Below, one piece after another: positions 45,212-53,380 of a DNA stretch of 64,000 nt. The number at the start of each line of letters is the position of its first letter. The stretch's first letter is position 1. Position numbers and translations under genes: made by a program. Below the pieces are notes generated by a model that saw only the letters and a program-made list of their open reading frames with translations, was not told where the DNA came from and did no database searches. Source of the stretch: Clostridia bacterium (lineage in GTDB: Bacteria; Bacillota_A; Clostridia; Oscillospirales; CAG-272); assembly GCA_017462125.1 (NCBI GenBank), contig JAFTRQ010000074.1, forward strand, positions 24,969 to 88,968, written 5' to 3'.

Positions 45212-45274
45212 GAGTCTGTTTATTTGCTATGCTTTCTGTCCTCCGCGCCCCCAAGGTGCGGACAGAACAGACTC
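45212..45274 (+). other. Structured RNA element between two lipoprotein genes
   Basis: GAGTCTGTT (45212-45220) pairs with AACAGACTC (45266-45274), and inside it TTCTGTCC (45234-45241) pairs with GGACAGAA (45260-45267). The two stems overlap at two bases. No T run follows, so this is not a simple terminator; it may be a processing site or stability element. Confidence 0.5.
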
Positions 45275-45296
45275 GTTCAGAAAGGAATTATCATTT

Positions 45297-47876
45297 ATGA
45301 AAAGAATTTTAGCATTGCTTTTGGCTGTAGTTCTTTGCCTTTCCCTTTTCGTAGCGTGCGATAACGGAGGCAACGAGGAGAACACAACAGAAGCGAACAA
45401 CAACGAGGCTGTAGAATACAGCGTTGAGGATGCGACCGCATACCTCAAGAATATGTACAAGAACTATCTTGTAGAAACCGAAACAGCAGCCGATTATTAT
45501 CTCATTTCTCAGGTTATGAGATCCGGTGCAGTTTATACCGTTGATTGGACCGTCAACACCGACAAGATCACCGTCACAAAGGACGAGGCAAACAAGCAGG
45601 TCCTGATCGATCTTGACGAAAAGGCAAGCGAAAAGCTCGACTATGAGCTTACCGCAACCGTGACCGCTCCCGACGGAACAACAGATTCTCTTGTTTTCAA
45701 GCTTACCGTTCCCGCTTATGCAGTTCTTTCTTACGACGCATATTACGCAACCGAGGCTGGCAAGGCTGTGGTTGTTGAGGGTGTGGTTGTTGCCGTTCAC
45801 TCTGTAACCGAGGGCAACAAGTACAACCAGATGTACGTACAGGATGCAGAGGGCAAGGGTGGCTACTACGTTTACTCTATGACCATTGACCCTGTTAAGG
45901 ATCTGGGCATCAAGGCAGGTATGACCGTTTCGATCACCGGTACAAAGGATATCTACAACGGTCTGCACGAAATCAAGGATGCAACCGCTGCTGTTCTTGA
46001 CAGCACAGTCAAGGAGCTTGCTCCCGTTGATATTACCGAGATCTTCTCTTCTGCGGCAGACTGCAAGGACGAGAACCTTGTAAACAAGCTTGGTATGCTG
46101 GTTACGATCAAGGGTGTTGAGATCACCGATCAGGATCTTGCCGAGAAGTCTATGTACTTCAAGTTCAAGCTTGGCAACAACGAGTCCTACATCAGAGTAT
46201 ATGAGACCGACTGCCCTGCAAGCGTCAGCGACGATGATATGCAGGCAATCATGGCAGCTCACGGTGAGCACAAGGGCTGGACCGCAGACGTAACCGGTGT
46301 TGTCGTTATTTACAGCGGCTCTATTTACCTCAACCCTGTTTCCAAGGATGCATTTGTTTATCACTCCCTCATCGAAAGAACAGACGCTGAAAAGCTTCAG
46401 GTTGAGATCGACTCCGTGAAGATCGATTCCAACGTCACCCTTGACAGCGTAATCGAGCTTCCCCTCAAGGGTACCACCTACGAGGACGTTACGGTCTCCT
46501 GGACCTCCGATAACGCTTGCGCGGTTATCGCAGACGGCAAGGCTACCGTAACTCTTCAGAAGGAAGCACAGACAGTTAAGCTTACCGCTACCTACAAGCT
46601 TGGCAACGAGACCAAGACAGTTGAATACGTGCTCAACGTTGCCGAGGCTCCCACAGTTGCTCCTCAGGTCGTTGCTACTCCCGAGGCAGGCACTGCATAT
46701 AAGTTCGTTTATATCCAGACTCAGCTCGGCAAGAATCTTTACTTCGACGGCTCTATCGGCAGCTACTATGCAAACACCACTGACGATATGACCAAGGCTG
46801 TTGACGTTTATCTTGAGGCTGCCGAGGGTGGATACTACATCTACTTCCTCAACGGCGAAAACAAGGTAAAGACCTACCTCGAGGCTTATATGTCCGGTAC
46901 TTACTGCAACCTTAAGCTGACCACCGAGACTCCCGCAAGCGTATTCGTAATCGACGAAGAGCTGAACGCTCCTATCGTTACTCTCGGCGAGACCACGTAC
47001 TTCCTTGGCACCTACGGTGACAAGACCGATATCCGTCCCTCCGCTATCAAGTACGCTTCTCAGGGCAACTACATCACCCGCTTTGCAACTCTCGTTGACA
47101 CAAGCTCTGTTTCCGATGCTGACAAGCTCGCTGCTGAAAAGGATTCTTTGACTCTCAGTAAGACCGAGTTCACAAAGGACGAGGCAATCGATCTTGCTGC
47201 AAAGGGTACCACATACGATGACGTAACCGTTACCTGGACATCCGACAATGCTTGCGCAGTTGTTGCTGACGGTAAGCTGACCGTAACCCGTGGCGAAGAG
47301 GCTCAGACCGTTAAGATCACCGCTACCCTGACCTGTGGCGAAGCTACGGAGACCAAGGAATTCACCGTTGAGGTTGCGGCTATTCCTCCCGCATTCACCG
47401 TTGAGATCACAAAAGCTCCCGCGGCTGACACCGCTTACGTATTTATGCTTGAGCAGGTAAATCTCGGCACTACCCTCTATCTTGCAGAGGGTGTCGACTC
47501 CGGCAGATATCTCAAGACAACAACCGATCTGGCGCAGGCTCTCAAGATCTACGCAGAGGCGGCTGATGGCGGCTACAAGCTCTACGTTTTGACCGCTGAC
47601 GGAGCAAAGTCTTATCTCGAGGCTTATCTGAACAGCAGCTCCAAGACCGCTCTCGGATACGTTGAAGCAACCGATTGCGTATTCTTCTGCAGCGAGACTA
47701 CCGGCGCATGGACCACAACCGCTATAACTGATAAGACACTCTATATCGGTACTTATGGCACATACGCTACCTTCTCTCTCTCCGATACTTGGAGAATCGA
47801 GGGTGACAATGCAAGTGCTCTCGGCACCACACAGTACATCGCACAGATCGCAACTGTAACCGTTAACGAGCAATAA
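45297..47876 (+). CDS. Multidomain surface lipoprotein: OB-like folds plus duplicated Ig and beta-repeat modules
   Basis: 859 residues. Signal peptide with lipobox FVAC (lipidated Cys21). Residues ~35-135 form an Ig-like domain. Residues ~141-240 (GKAVVVEGVVVAVHSV, NQMYVQDAEG, GMTVSITGTKD) are an OB-fold of the type found in extracellular nucleases; a second OB-like barrel spans ~263-365. Then comes a duplication: Ig-like VTVSWTSDNACAVIADGKA (~400) with a beta-rich module (~462-610), and again VTVTWTSDNACAVVADGK (~646) with a similar module (~708-855). The beta modules share LEAY and FLGTYG/YIGTYG motifs and look like binding domains. It has no recognisable catalytic site, so it probably binds nucleic acid or glycan at the surface. 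It ends the ABC transporter operon. Confidence 0.85.
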   Translation: MKRILALLLAVVLCLSLFVACDNGGNEENTTEANNNEAVEYSVEDATAYLKNMYKNYLVETETAADYYLISQVMRSGAVYTVDWTVNTDKITVTKDEANKQVLIDLDEKASEKLDYELTATVTAPDGTTDSLVFKLTVPAYAVLSYDAYYATEAGKAVVVEGVVVAVHSVTEGNKYNQMYVQDAEGKGGYYVYSMTIDPVKDLGIKAGMTVSITGTKDIYNGLHEIKDATAAVLDSTVKELAPVDITEIFSSAADCKDENLVNKLGMLVTIKGVEITDQDLAEKSMYFKFKLGNNESYIRVYETDCPASVSDDDMQAIMAAHGEHKGWTADVTGVVVIYSGSIYLNPVSKDAFVYHSLIERTDAEKLQVEIDSVKIDSNVTLDSVIELPLKGTTYEDVTVSWTSDNACAVIADGKATVTLQKEAQTVKLTATYKLGNETKTVEYVLNVAEAPTVAPQVVATPEAGTAYKFVYIQTQLGKNLYFDGSIGSYYANTTDDMTKAVDVYLEAAEGGYYIYFLNGENKVKTYLEAYMSGTYCNLKLTTETPASVFVIDEELNAPIVTLGETTYFLGTYGDKTDIRPSAIKYASQGNYITRFATLVDTSSVSDADKLAAEKDSLTLSKTEFTKDEAIDLAAKGTTYDDVTVTWTSDNACAVVADGKLTVTRGEEAQTVKITATLTCGEATETKEFTVEVAAIPPAFTVEITKAPAADTAYVFMLEQVNLGTTLYLAEGVDSGRYLKTTTDLAQALKIYAEAADGGYKLYVLTADGAKSYLEAYLNSSSKTALGYVEATDCVFFCSETTGAWTTTAITDKTLYIGTYGTYATFSLSDTWRIEGDNASALGTTQYIAQIATVTVNEQ

Positions 47877-47888
47877 TCTTTCAACCCC

Positions 47889-47927
47889 AAGGGGCTGTCT
47901 CGGCAAAAAACGAGACAGCCCCTTTTT
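47889..47927 (+). terminator. Terminator of the ABC transporter-lipoprotein operon
   Basis: 12-bp perfect stem GGGGCTGTCTCG (47891-47902) with CGAGACAGCCCC (47911-47922), A/T extensions, and a five-T run. Confidence 0.93.
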
Positions 47928-47958
47928 GAAACAAAAGCAGGTTTTTTCAAAATATGTC

Positions 47959-47987
47959 TTGCATTATTTATGATTTTGTTTTATAAT
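47959..47987 (+). promoter_or_regulatory. Promoter of the barnase-like lipoprotein gene
   Basis: TTGCAT (47959-47964), 17-base spacer, TATAAT (47982-47987), 30 bases before the start. Confidence 0.7.
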
Positions 47988-48017
47988 AAAATATCACAAA
48001 AACGGAAAGGCAAGATT

Positions 48018-49277
48018 ATGATTTCATATAAGCGTTTTGCATCGGTATTGCTGATTCTTGTTCTGGCGGTAACCTACCTTTCGGGTTGTACCTATCTGCC
48101 TATGGAGGGTCAGACCGAGATACCGACATCAGACAGCATAAACAGTGCTTCCCTCTCGATCGTAAACGGTGGCAGATACACCATCGGTATCGGAGAAACG
48201 GTGCAATTGCAGGTATCGGTCTCGGATGAGGCGGCGGGACAACTGATATGGAGCTCTACAAGCGACTGCGTCACCGTCAGCGAGAGTGGCTTGGTTACGG
48301 GTGTCTCTGTTGGCAAGGCTGCCGTGAAGGTGCGTTTCGGCGAGCTTAGCGACACGGCGATCTTCGAGGTGGTTGGCGTTGACGGATCCCTTGGAGACCC
48401 CTATGAAAATATGTCCGCAGAGGAATTTTACGCAGATTACGAGCCTGCCGACAGCTATACCGAAGCATATTACCGCACGCAACACGGTTTTATGTCAGGT
48501 GAGCTTACCGTTCCCGACCAGGCTCCCGAGCTATCCGAATACCGTCCGCAGCAGGACGGATATTACGTGCGTAACAGCGATACGTTCTATCTTGACGACA
48601 ACTCATACGTAGTCGTTGATGCTTACGGTGAGGCGGTACTTACGGTCTACAGAGGCGGCGCTTACATAACCTTGGAAGAAGTGGCGGCGTACGTATATGC
48701 CTTTGGAAACGTGCCAGCAAATTACGTTTCCGATAAGGATATGGAGCCCGAGGACAGTATTTGGGGCGAATATCTTCGTCTGAATCATTCCTCCTTCAGC
48801 GGCAACACCGACAAATATCCTTACGAGCCCGAGCTCCCCAATATCAGCGGCTGTGGCGGCGAATTATACTATTATGAGATCGACATCGGCACTACAGGCA
48901 CCGATTGTGATCCCAAGTACAGAGCGGCGCTTTACAACAACGGTCAGAGTATCACACGAGGTGCGGCAAGGATCGTTTACACAAGGTACGATAAAAACCG
49001 AAACGAGATCATCGAGCCAAATGAAAAACACGTTTTTTACACCTACAATCACTACAACGATTTTCAGGAATATCTGAATTATTATGGCGGTTGGGGTGAA
49101 ATGTTTGGCAATATCACGGGTGGAGGTAAGATCTCCAGCAAGACCGATTACAATCCTACCGCATACGTTCCCGTGGTGATGGCAAGCATCAGTATCAGCG
49201 ATGCTGCCGAAATGATCCCCGAAAATCAATTCTTGGAACTGATTTTTCTGCTCCCCATCAACTCAAAAAAGCGTTAA
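48018..49277 (+). CDS. Surface lipoprotein with Big_2 domain and barnase-like ribonuclease signature
   Basis: 419 residues. Lipobox LSGC (lipidated Cys24). Residues ~43-120 are a bacterial Ig-like Big_2 domain (YTIGIGETVQLQVSVS, ISVGKAAVKVRFG-like end). Residues ~215-355 follow the barnase order: YITLEEVAAYVYAFGNVPANYV at the N-terminal helix, then YYEIDIG with Glu287 (barnase Glu73, general base), ARIVYTRYD with Arg318 (barnase Arg87), and YTYNHYNDFQEYL with His345 (barnase His102, general acid). The spacing is longer than in barnase because of insertions, so the fold match is inferred. No barstar-like inhibitor is encoded nearby, as expected for an exported enzyme. It would cut RNA outside the cell. 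The ATG at 48018 has GGAAAGG upstream, and the gene has its own promoter and terminator. Confidence 0.82.
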   Translation: MISYKRFASVLLILVLAVTYLSGCTYLPMEGQTEIPTSDSINSASLSIVNGGRYTIGIGETVQLQVSVSDEAAGQLIWSSTSDCVTVSESGLVTGVSVGKAAVKVRFGELSDTAIFEVVGVDGSLGDPYENMSAEEFYADYEPADSYTEAYYRTQHGFMSGELTVPDQAPELSEYRPQQDGYYVRNSDTFYLDDNSYVVVDAYGEAVLTVYRGGAYITLEEVAAYVYAFGNVPANYVSDKDMEPEDSIWGEYLRLNHSSFSGNTDKYPYEPELPNISGCGGELYYYEIDIGTTGTDCDPKYRAALYNNGQSITRGAARIVYTRYDKNRNEIIEPNEKHVFYTYNHYNDFQEYLNYYGGWGEMFGNITGGGKISSKTDYNPTAYVPVVMASISISDAAEMIPENQFLELIFLLPINSKKR

Positions 49278-49280
49278 TTG

Positions 49281-49320
49281 AAAAAGCATATACCTCTCCG
49301 AGAGAAGTATATGCTTTTTA
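49281..49320. terminator. Bidirectional terminator between the barnase-like gene and surE
   Basis: 13-bp stem AAAAAGCATATAC (49281-49293) with GTATATGCTTTTT (49307-49319), with an inner CTCTC/GAGAG extension. A and T runs on both sides serve both convergent genes. Confidence 0.9.
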
Positions 49321-50040
49321 TTATATCAAGCTTTTCAGTTTTTCATAGGTAGGCAGATCGGTCTTTTTTGCTGTCAGCGGGGTGACCGAGATCATTCCGC
49401 TGCAGACGGCATTGATATCGCTGTCGGGATGTGCCGCATCCTCCTTGACAGGCTCACCGACCTGAATATACATATCCCCTCCGCGATGCTCAAAGGCATC
49501 GGAATAAAACATACCGCCTTGATGCGTGATCTTGATACGCTCGCCTTCAAGCGGGATATTGACGTTATACAGGTCGTGATATTCATAAAGACGGTTCTCG
49601 CAGATATAGCTCCAGACCCGATCCAAGCAGGCAAAGGCGCGGTCAAAGCTTCGGGGATCGGTGGACAGCGCGAGGCCCTTGACTCCAAGTCGGTCACCCT
49701 CAAAAATAGCACCCACCGTACCCGAATATGCAATATCGTGGCCTACGTTAAAGCCTCGGTTGATTCCCGATATGACAAGATCATATTCCTTATGCAAGCC
49801 CAAGACCCCGAATCTGACACAATCGGCGGGAGTGGAATCCATAGCGTATGCAGGGATATCTCCGTCAAGCAAAACCTGCTTGATCTCAACGGCATTATGT
49901 ATCTCGATTCCCTGACTTTTGCCGCTTTGCTCGATCTTGGGAGCCACCGTCACCACCTCACCGAATTGCTGTGCCCATCTGACAAGTCGAGGCAAGGCGG
50001 GAGACATGATTCCGTCGTCGTTGGTTACAAGTATTCTCAT
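49321..50040 (-). CDS. surE: 5'/3'-nucleotidase SurE
   Basis: 239 residues. SurE removes phosphate from nucleoside 5'- and 3'-monophosphates and short polyphosphates. The metal site is formed by the N-terminal MRILVTNDDGI (Asp8, Asp9), Ser in the EQSGKSQG loop (~40) and the Asn in VISGINRGFNVGHDIAYSGT (~90-110). The start at 50040 overlaps the upstream DHH gene stop as ATGA. It is the last gene of a leftward operon with two NrnA-like phosphoesterases and a dGTPase-like protein. It would convert mononucleotides to nucleosides that Tdk and Udk can re-phosphorylate. Confidence 0.95.
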   Translation of the reverse strand: MRILVTNDDGIMSPALPRLVRWAQQFGEVVTVAPKIEQSGKSQGIEIHNAVEIKQVLLDGDIPAYAMDSTPADCVRFGVLGLHKEYDLVISGINRGFNVGHDIAYSGTVGAIFEGDRLGVKGLALSTDPRSFDRAFACLDRVWSYICENRLYEYHDLYNVNIPLEGERIKITHQGGMFYSDAFEHRGGDMYIQVGEPVKEDAAHPDSDINAVCSGMISVTPLTAKKTDLPTYEKLKSLI

Positions 50041-51017
50041 AGCCATCCCTCGTGCGTTTCCTTGTATTCCTTCAAGGTCTTATCCGCTTCACGGATCAGC
50101 GCTTTCATTTCTTTTTTGTTATACACCGTAGCGCCGCTTGCGCAGGCGTGTCCGCCGCCGTGATAATTCTCGGCGATCTGATTGACCGTGACGAATCGGG
50201 AGCGCAGACGCACTCTGATGCTCTTATCATTACTTTGAATGAAGGCAAGCCAGATAAGACTTCCCTTGATCGAATCCATATAGGAAACACAGGCACTTGC
50301 TTCCTCGCTTGAAAGCGAGAATTTCTTTTGCATAGCGGAATCCACGTAAAGATACGCAACACCGTTTTCCGTAATCTTCATCTTTTTGTAGACGTAGGAT
50401 TGGAACTTGAAGGTGTTGAAATCCTTCATGTAAAGGCGCGCATAAAGCACGTCGGTATCCACACCCTGCTCAAGGAGCAGACCCGCAAGGCGCATCGTCT
50501 CTCCCGACACCGAGCGGAAACGAAATCTGCCCGAGTCGGTAACCATTCCCGTATAGATACAGGTCGCGGCGTATGTATTGATCTTCAATTCATCACGGAA
50601 GCTGCTGTAGAATTCGGCGATCATCTCACTTGCGGAGGATCTGTGCTCCTCCACCCACATCAGGTCTCCGTAAGGCTCAACGTTGATGTGGTGGTCGATC
50701 TTCACCAGCTTTTTGCAATCCTTATACCTTGGATTGGAGATTCGTTCAAGAGTACCCGTATCGATCACGATTGCAAGTGCATCCTGATAAAATGCGTCCT
50801 CCGCTTCTCCATCCTCTTCTCCCAAAAAGCTAACGTAATCGGAATAGTCGCAATTCAGCACACGGACGTCCTTTTCGGGATAGGTGATGCGCAGGATCTC
50901 ACAAAGTCCCTTGGTGGAGCCTACCGCATCACCGTCGGGGCGCTTATGCCTGAAGATCGCGATCTTATCAAACGCCTTGATCGTATCAAATATACTTTGC
51001 ATCTGTTCGGTAATCAT
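50037..51017 (-). CDS. DHH/DHHA1 phosphoesterase, NrnA-like (first paralogue)
   Basis: 326 residues. NrnA-type enzymes degrade 2-5 nucleotide RNAs and/or dephosphorylate pAp. Manganese motifs: HKRPDGDAVGS (~24-34), VIDTG (~84), KIDHHINVE (DHH, ~107) and MVTDSGRFRFRS (~155). The DHHA1 end is GGGHACASGATVY (~290). It overlaps its paralogue upstream by four bases and surE downstream, so all are co-translated. The two paralogues (this and 51014-51955) are clearly diverged, so they may prefer different substrates (nanoRNA, pAp, cyclic dinucleotide products). Confidence 0.93.
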   Translation of the reverse strand: MITEQMQSIFDTIKAFDKIAIFRHKRPDGDAVGSTKGLCEILRITYPEKDVRVLNCDYSDYVSFLGEEDGEAEDAFYQDALAIVIDTGTLERISNPRYKDCKKLVKIDHHINVEPYGDLMWVEEHRSSASEMIAEFYSSFRDELKINTYAATCIYTGMVTDSGRFRFRSVSGETMRLAGLLLEQGVDTDVLYARLYMKDFNTFKFQSYVYKKMKITENGVAYLYVDSAMQKKFSLSSEEASACVSYMDSIKGSLIWLAFIQSNDKSIRVRLRSRFVTVNQIAENYHGGGHACASGATVYNKKEMKALIREADKTLKEYKETHEGWL

Positions 51018-51955
51018 TTTCCTGCCTCCGCGATCTTATTCAGGTCTTCAAGAAGAAGCATTGCCTCTTCTCTATCCTTCAGCGTTGCGCCGCTTGCCTT
51101 TTCGTGTCCGCCGCCACCGTACTTTTTGGCGATGGGATTGATATTATACATGCTTGAGCGGATCTCGCAGAACACGCCCTCCTCGGTTTCCGTGAAGTTG
51201 ACCCAGATATCTACTCCGCGGATCTCACCCATCACGTTGACCATACCGCGCGAGAGCGTAAAGGCATCGGCATTGTAGCTCTTTGCCTCCTCCAACGTGG
51301 TATATATGTAAGCGACCTTCTGCTCGGTAAACTGTATCTTCAAAACAAACTGCGCGCGAAGGCGAATGAAGGAATAATCGTCAGCATACAAATTTCTGTA
51401 AATATCTGCCGTGCTGAATTTGCGCTCCATCAAAAACGAAGCCATTCTGAAGGTGTTTGCGCTTGTGGAATCGTAGCGGAAGCGCCCCGAGTCGGTGATC
51501 ATTCCCGTATAAAGCGACTTTGCCGCCAAGGCGGACACCTGCAATCCGCATTCCATCGCGAAAGCGGTAATGAGTCCGCAACAGCTTTCGAATGAAGTGT
51601 CGGTCACCTCAACCTCAGCAATCCTTTCGCAGAAAATATGGTGGTCGATGCGCGCTGTCATATCCGCCAAGGTATAACGCTCATCGCTGATCAGGGATTT
51701 AGCCGAGGTATCAAGAATAATGGCAAGCGCGCCTTGATAATCGGAATCCTCCACCGTATCCATCACGGTATCTTCCATAAAGCTGTAGCGAGGAGTCATA
51801 TCTCCCACGGTCAGAACTCTTTTTTGCGGATAGCTGTCTTTGATGATATGCTTCAAGCCCACCTGACTACCCAGGGCATCTCCGTCGGGATTTTTGTGGC
51901 GGTGGATGATGATCGTATTATATTTTTCAATGCACTGCAATATTTGTTCAAACAT
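51014..51955 (-). CDS. DHH/DHHA1 phosphoesterase, NrnA-like (second paralogue)
   Basis: 313 residues, same family as the following gene. Motifs: HRHKNPDGDALGSQVG (~18-33), ILDTSAKS (~80), RIDHHIFCE (DHH, ~103), MITDSGRFRYDST (~151) and GGGGHEKASGATL (~285). The ATG at 51955 is chosen because GGGAGGAG lies just upstream inside the end of the dGTPase-like gene; an earlier in-frame ATG (51982) would lengthen the overlap. Having two adjacent NrnA-like genes is unusual enough to suggest substrate division. Confidence 0.92.
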   Translation of the reverse strand: MFEQILQCIEKYNTIIIHRHKNPDGDALGSQVGLKHIIKDSYPQKRVLTVGDMTPRYSFMEDTVMDTVEDSDYQGALAIILDTSAKSLISDERYTLADMTARIDHHIFCERIAEVEVTDTSFESCCGLITAFAMECGLQVSALAAKSLYTGMITDSGRFRYDSTSANTFRMASFLMERKFSTADIYRNLYADDYSFIRLRAQFVLKIQFTEQKVAYIYTTLEEAKSYNADAFTLSRGMVNVMGEIRGVDIWVNFTETEEGVFCEIRSSMYNINPIAKKYGGGGHEKASGATLKDREEAMLLLEDLNKIAEAGK

Positions 51956-53177
51956 TTTTCTGCTCCTCCCTGTCAAATTCATCGAAATAGCCCTTATATT
52001 CGACCTTCAGATCACTTTTCGGGAAAAGATATTCGTGAAGCGCGATAAAGTAATTATCGGTCATGCTTGCGATATAGTCCACTACGATCTGATTGGGCTC
52101 TGTGGATTCATAGGGGACATCACGTTTATAATGCGCTGTATTGACGTAGTCGATGTGGTGGGTGAAGATCGGAGAATGCTTGTTTTCTGCCTTCAGATCG
52201 TCCAGCATCTGCCCGTAGATCTCTGCCATCATAGGCTTGACCGTTGTATCGAGCTTGGCATAGGACACAGATTTGTTATAGATCATCTTGTAGTTATCGA
52301 TCCTCGACTTCTTCAACGCCTTAAAATGCTTATTATCCAGCTTGATATAAGGCTTTCCGTAGCTGTTTTCAATTACGTTTACTGCAAGATTATTGATGAT
52401 CTCGGCATTGATGGAGCCGATGTCCTCGTTGACGAACATACTCTCCTCCGCCATTTTGGCGCGCATTGCGTCCTGTCTGTCCTTACCGAGATAGGCAATG
52501 ATATCCGAGAGGCGCACCACGCTTCCCTCTAAGGTACAGGGCATCAGCCTTTGCGCGTAGCTCTTATCCTCATAGCAACGCTCTATGATCTTATCAAACT
52601 CCTCAAAGCTGCGAAGCGGCTCGGGGCGATATTCCTCGCACTCGATCTCTCCATTATGGCTCGCGATACCGTTCAGGGTCTGCAGGCTGATGTTATAGGG
52701 ATAAATTCCGTCCAAAACACGGACGGAATGGATATTGTGCATAAAGTGACGGCCGCTATGAGCAAAATACAGCTCATCAAGATAAGCCTCTCCGGTATGA
52801 CCGAAGGGAGGGTGACCGATGTCGTGACCCAATGCGATGGCCTCGATCAGATCAAGATTGAGGTGCAAGGCCGCACCGATGGTACGGGAGATACGGGGCA
52901 CAAGCTGAACGTGCAGGCTACGTCTTGTAATATCGTCGTTTTTGCACAGCGAGAAGACCTGCGTTTTATCGGTATATCGGTTGTAAAAGGGGCAATGCAT
53001 GATCTTATCGATATCATGCACAAAGGTGGGGCGCCACACCGTAGGGACGTCCTTTTTCAGATTGCGGCGGCGAATAACCTCATTATCGTCAAACGCCACA
53101 CGAGGATAGATCCCCGTCTGCTTGGCTTGTTCTATTTGCGAGGAGATCTCTTGTGACAAAACCTCATATTTTGGCAT
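51948..53177 (-). CDS. dGTPase-like HD-domain triphosphohydrolase
   Basis: 409 residues. The family hydrolyses dNTPs to deoxynucleosides and triphosphate. The HD metal motif is split as expected: SLHVQLVPRISRTIG (~86), GHDIGHPPFGHTGE (~117, the HD pair) and RLSDIIAYLGKDRQD (~222, distal Asp). The N-terminal RNLKKDVPTVWRPTFVHDID is normal for this family. The gene opens the dgt-nrnA-nrnA-surE operon, with promoter at 53262-53291, and overlaps the next gene. Its products feed thymidine and other deoxynucleoside salvage. Confidence 0.92.
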   Translation of the reverse strand: MPKYEVLSQEISSQIEQAKQTGIYPRVAFDDNEVIRRRNLKKDVPTVWRPTFVHDIDKIMHCPFYNRYTDKTQVFSLCKNDDITRRSLHVQLVPRISRTIGAALHLNLDLIEAIALGHDIGHPPFGHTGEAYLDELYFAHSGRHFMHNIHSVRVLDGIYPYNISLQTLNGIASHNGEIECEEYRPEPLRSFEEFDKIIERCYEDKSYAQRLMPCTLEGSVVRLSDIIAYLGKDRQDAMRAKMAEESMFVNEDIGSINAEIINNLAVNVIENSYGKPYIKLDNKHFKALKKSRIDNYKMIYNKSVSYAKLDTTVKPMMAEIYGQMLDDLKAENKHSPIFTHHIDYVNTAHYKRDVPYESTEPNQIVVDYIASMTDNYFIALHEYLFPKSDLKVEYKGYFDEFDREEQKNV

Positions 53178-53261
53178 ATAAAAGCTCCATTCATATATAA
53201 ATAAATACGGATTTCATAAAAACACACCGATGCAAATCTGATCGGCGCGGATATCTCTTTT

Positions 53262-53291
53262 ATTATAGCATATTTTTTCACTCAATGCAAA
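53262..53291 (-). promoter_or_regulatory. Promoter of the dGTPase-nrnA-surE operon
   Basis: On the minus strand: TTTGCA (53286-53291), 18-base spacer, TATAAT (53262-53267) with extended TGC. Confidence 0.65.
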
Positions 53292-53330
53292 CACTTTTCT
53301 AAAAATTTAAATTCTTTTCATATTTCGACA

Positions 53331-53363
53331 GTAAAAAACGACTGCCAAGCAGTCGTTTTTTAC
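53331..53363 (-). terminator. Terminator of the tandem flavodoxin gene
   Basis: 15-bp perfect palindrome GTAAAAAACGACTGC (53331-53345) and GCAGTCGTTTTTTAC (53349-53363) with a 3-base loop. It works on either strand. Confidence 0.88.
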
Positions 53364-53380
53364 ATATCAGTTTTTACATA

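Noticed and set aside
45309..47906. An 865-codon minus-strand open frame antisense to the OB/Ig lipoprotein
   Set aside because: Shadow of the plus-strand gene, which has a lipobox, Shine-Dalgarno context and recognisable domains. The antisense frame has none.
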